Assembly (NCBI GenBank): GCA_039196715.1
Contig: JBCCUP010000017.1
Coordinates: forward strand, 1 to 64,000
Source of the DNA: Pseudomonadota bacterium
Lineage (GTDB): Bacteria > Pseudomonadota > Gammaproteobacteria > CALCKW01
Reading direction: 5' to 3'
DNA length: 64,000 nt
Positions 62,375 through 64,000 of the stretch are shown here, in pieces. The notes beneath the pieces are model-generated. The model ran no database searches. It was not told where the DNA came from and worked only from the letters and a program-made list of their open reading frames with translations. Both the position numbers and the translations under genes were made by a program. Each line of letters starts with the position of its first letter. The first letter of the stretch is position 1.

Positions 62375-63532
62375 GTGGACCGGGCAACGGAAATCCGGCT
62401 GATCAAGGAAATCATCGGCCTCGCGGACCAGCGGAGCGCGTACCTGGACAACCGCATCGCAGAGTCGCCGATTGCACGCTACACATCGCCCGAGCGCTTT
62501 GCGGAGGAGATGCGCACGGTGTTCACGCGCGAACCCGTGGCCATCGCGCACGGCTCGGAGCTGGCCGAGCCGGGGGCCTTCGTGACCACACGCTTCCGCG
62601 GGTTGTTGCTGCTGATCACCCGGGATAACGCAGGCACAGTCGCCGCGTTTCTCAACGTGTGCCGTCACCGAGGCGCCACGCTCGAGCGCGCTGTCACGGG
62701 CTGCAAGCAGATGTTCACGTGCCCCTACCACGGCTGGAGTTGGCGTGCGAACGGTGACCTGTACGTGGTGCCGCACGAGGCCCAGGGCTTCCCCGCGCTC
62801 GACCATGCCTCGCGCGGCCTGCGGCGCGTGCCAGTTGCCGAGGCGCACGGGTTCATCTGGGTGATCGCCGACCCGAACAGCGAGGCCACACTCGACATGG
62901 CCGCGTGGCTCGACGGGCTCGACGCGGACTTCGACTGGCTCGACTTGCGCCACCACCGCGTCGCGGTCACGGACACCTTGGATGTGCGCGCCAATTGGAA
63001 ACTGCTGGTCGAAGGCGGGCTCGAGGCCTACCACTTCCGCGTGGCCCACAAGCAGACCATCGCGCCCTACTTCCCCGACAACCTCTCGACCTACACGCGC
63101 ATCGGCCCACACATCCGCTCGGTGCTGCCGCGCACCACGCTGGTCGACCTGCGCGACACGCCCGAGGCGGACTGGCAGATCCGCCGAGACGCCAACCTGC
63201 TCTACACCACGCTGACCAACACCCAGTTACTGGTGCAGCAGGACCACGTGGTCTGGGTGCACGCGGAGCCGCTCGCCCACGACCTGACCCGCCTGAGGCT
63301 CTCAACCCTGGTGCCGGACTCCGCCAAGAGCAACGAAGCCATGGATGCGCACTGGCGCAAGAACCAGGCGATCTCCGTGGCCACGCTTCAGGAGGACTTC
63401 GACCTCGGCGAGGAAATCCAGACCGGCCTGCTCGCCGGCGCCAACCCGAGCCACCTGTTCGGCCGATTCGAAGGTGCACTGAACCACTTCAATGCAGCCG
63501 TCGAAGCGGCCATGCAACGCGCCGCACAATGA
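62375..63532 (+). CDS. Rieske-type aromatic/aliphatic ring-hydroxylating oxygenase alpha subunit
   Basis: A 385-residue oxygenase from a GTG start with AGGAGG. Rieske [2Fe-2S] motifs CRHRGA and CPYHGW (about residues 90-125) and a mononuclear iron site with EAYHFRVAH. Hydroxylates an unknown substrate using a separate reductase, not in the window. Controlled by the divergent TetR. Confidence 0.92.
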   Translation: MDRATEIRLIKEIIGLADQRSAYLDNRIAESPIARYTSPERFAEEMRTVFTREPVAIAHGSELAEPGAFVTTRFRGLLLLITRDNAGTVAAFLNVCRHRGATLERAVTGCKQMFTCPYHGWSWRANGDLYVVPHEAQGFPALDHASRGLRRVPVAEAHGFIWVIADPNSEATLDMAAWLDGLDADFDWLDLRHHRVAVTDTLDVRANWKLLVEGGLEAYHFRVAHKQTIAPYFPDNLSTYTRIGPHIRSVLPRTTLVDLRDTPEADWQIRRDANLLYTTLTNTQLLVQQDHVVWVHAEPLAHDLTRLRLSTLVPDSAKSNEAMDAHWRKNQAISVATLQEDFDLGEEIQTGLLAGANPSHLFGRFEGALNHFNAAVEAAMQRAAQ

Positions 63533-63538
63533 CGTGCC

Positions 63539-64000
63539 TCAGCGCGGATCGCCTGCCAGGAACGTGCTGATCGCGTCGTGGTAGCCCCGCTGCAGCGAAA
63601 TGTCGTTGTGGCCAGCGGTCTCGAACACCACCACCGCCGGTGCCGTGCGAAACGCGTCGACCAGCGCGGACGAGCGGGCCCGCGCAATCACCTCGTCGCG
63701 CCCGGCGATCAGCACCAGCACCTCGGCGCTGATCTCGGCGGCGCGGCCCGCCGAGTTGTAGTGGTCTTTCAGCATCAGCGAGAGCGGGTAGATCGGGAAC
63801 TGACCCCGCGCCACGTTCAGGATGCTGTCAAACGGGGTCACCAGTACCAGCCGGCTCACCGGCCGCTCCGCGGCGAGGTGTGTGGCAACGCCGCTGCCGA
63901 GGCTGCGCCCCATCACCGTGAGCTCGGTGTGCAGCGGCGCGAGCTGGTCGAACAGCCGAACCGCGTCAGCGAACAGCGCGGCCTCGGTGGGCTCGCCGGT
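63539..64000 (-). CDS. Alpha/beta hydrolase, partial (runs off the window end)
   Basis: The C-terminal ~153 codons of a serine hydrolase; the frame stays open past 64000, so the start is outside. Nucleophile elbow GRSLGSGVA, acid AGRDEVI and catalytic histidine in ETAGHNDISL are visible. Probably a small esterase or lipase-like enzyme. Confidence 0.8.
   Translation of the reverse strand, partial: TGEPTEAALFADAVRLFDQLAPLHTELTVMGRSLGSGVATHLAAERPVSRLVLVTPFDSILNVARGQFPIYPLSLMLKDHYNSAGRAAEISAEVLVLIAGRDEVIARARSSALVDAFRTAPAVVVFETAGHNDISLQRGYHDAISTFLAGDPR

Overview
This is 64 kb of GC-rich, gene-dense chromosome from a heterotrophic bacterium, most likely a free-living (probably marine) member of the Pseudomonadota. 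Pointers are TRAP-type uptake systems (DctP/DctQM and TAXI types), a Pseudomonas-type NAD formate dehydrogenase, a near-consensus Fur box, REP-like hairpins, and many LysR/TetR/AraC/MarR regulators each beside a catabolic or detoxification gene. There is no rRNA, tRNA, CRISPR array, intact IS element or phage module, so finer taxonomy cannot be given. Nothing was searched against a database; family calls rest on motifs read from the translations.

Layout. 1-300: tandem REP-like hairpin units. 312-6658: a divergent locus, an outer-membrane barrel protein and a cupredoxin-like protein on the minus strand against a HAMP-GGDEF-EAL protein, a lipoprotein di-haem peroxidase and a membrane DAHL-like sensor on the plus strand. 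6733-9771: a tightly overlapping operon of hydantoinase, Asp/Glu/hydantoin racemase and an unusual DapA-family protein. 9843-13494: LysR facing an MttB-family (non-pyrrolysine) gene plus a GcvT-like aminomethyltransferase. 13571-19238: a minus-strand operon of TRAP transporter, amidase, small membrane protein and D-2-hydroxyacid dehydrogenase. 19638-23120: DUF2059-like protein, quinone reductase-like protein, Ldh-family dehydrogenase, GNAT and a helical-repeat protein.

23220-29029 is the signalling locus: an adenylate/guanylate cyclase fused to an FHA domain converges, 30 bp apart, with a giant Ser/Thr kinase - STAND-type NTPase - WD40 membrane protein that is preceded by a small exported cysteine-containing protein. 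It is the strongest candidate here for an undescribed system.

29385-40331 holds small metabolic genes, a TetR-controlled hydrolase/SRPBCC/dehydrogenase locus, an OsmC-like protein, an HPP protein, LysR plus NAD formate dehydrogenase, and AraC plus aldehyde dehydrogenase. 40487-41690 is a graveyard of abutting gene fragments, one of them a decayed second copy of the arylsulfotransferase-like gene at 47346. 41730-48413 is an apparent organosulfate locus: LysR, TAXI-type TRAP transporter, formylglycine-type sulfatase and the arylsulfotransferase-like gene. 48589-53032 carries a P450, LysR with a 4,5-DOPA dioxygenase-like gene, and a PhzS-like flavin monooxygenase. 53033-53420 is strikingly AT-rich and leads into a small zinc-ribbon-like protein. 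54080-58025 has an OhrR-like regulator, a lipocalin/unknown/aminotransferase overlap operon, and a Fur-controlled divergent pair. 58183-64000 has a Tat-exported vanadium haloperoxidase-like protein, two alpha/beta hydrolases, an SDR, TetR with a clear palindromic operator, and a Rieske oxygenase.

Functionally the window is a patchwork of small regulated catabolic modules (hydantoins, methylamines/C1, amides, organosulfates, aromatics) plus redox and signalling modules, rather than one pathway.
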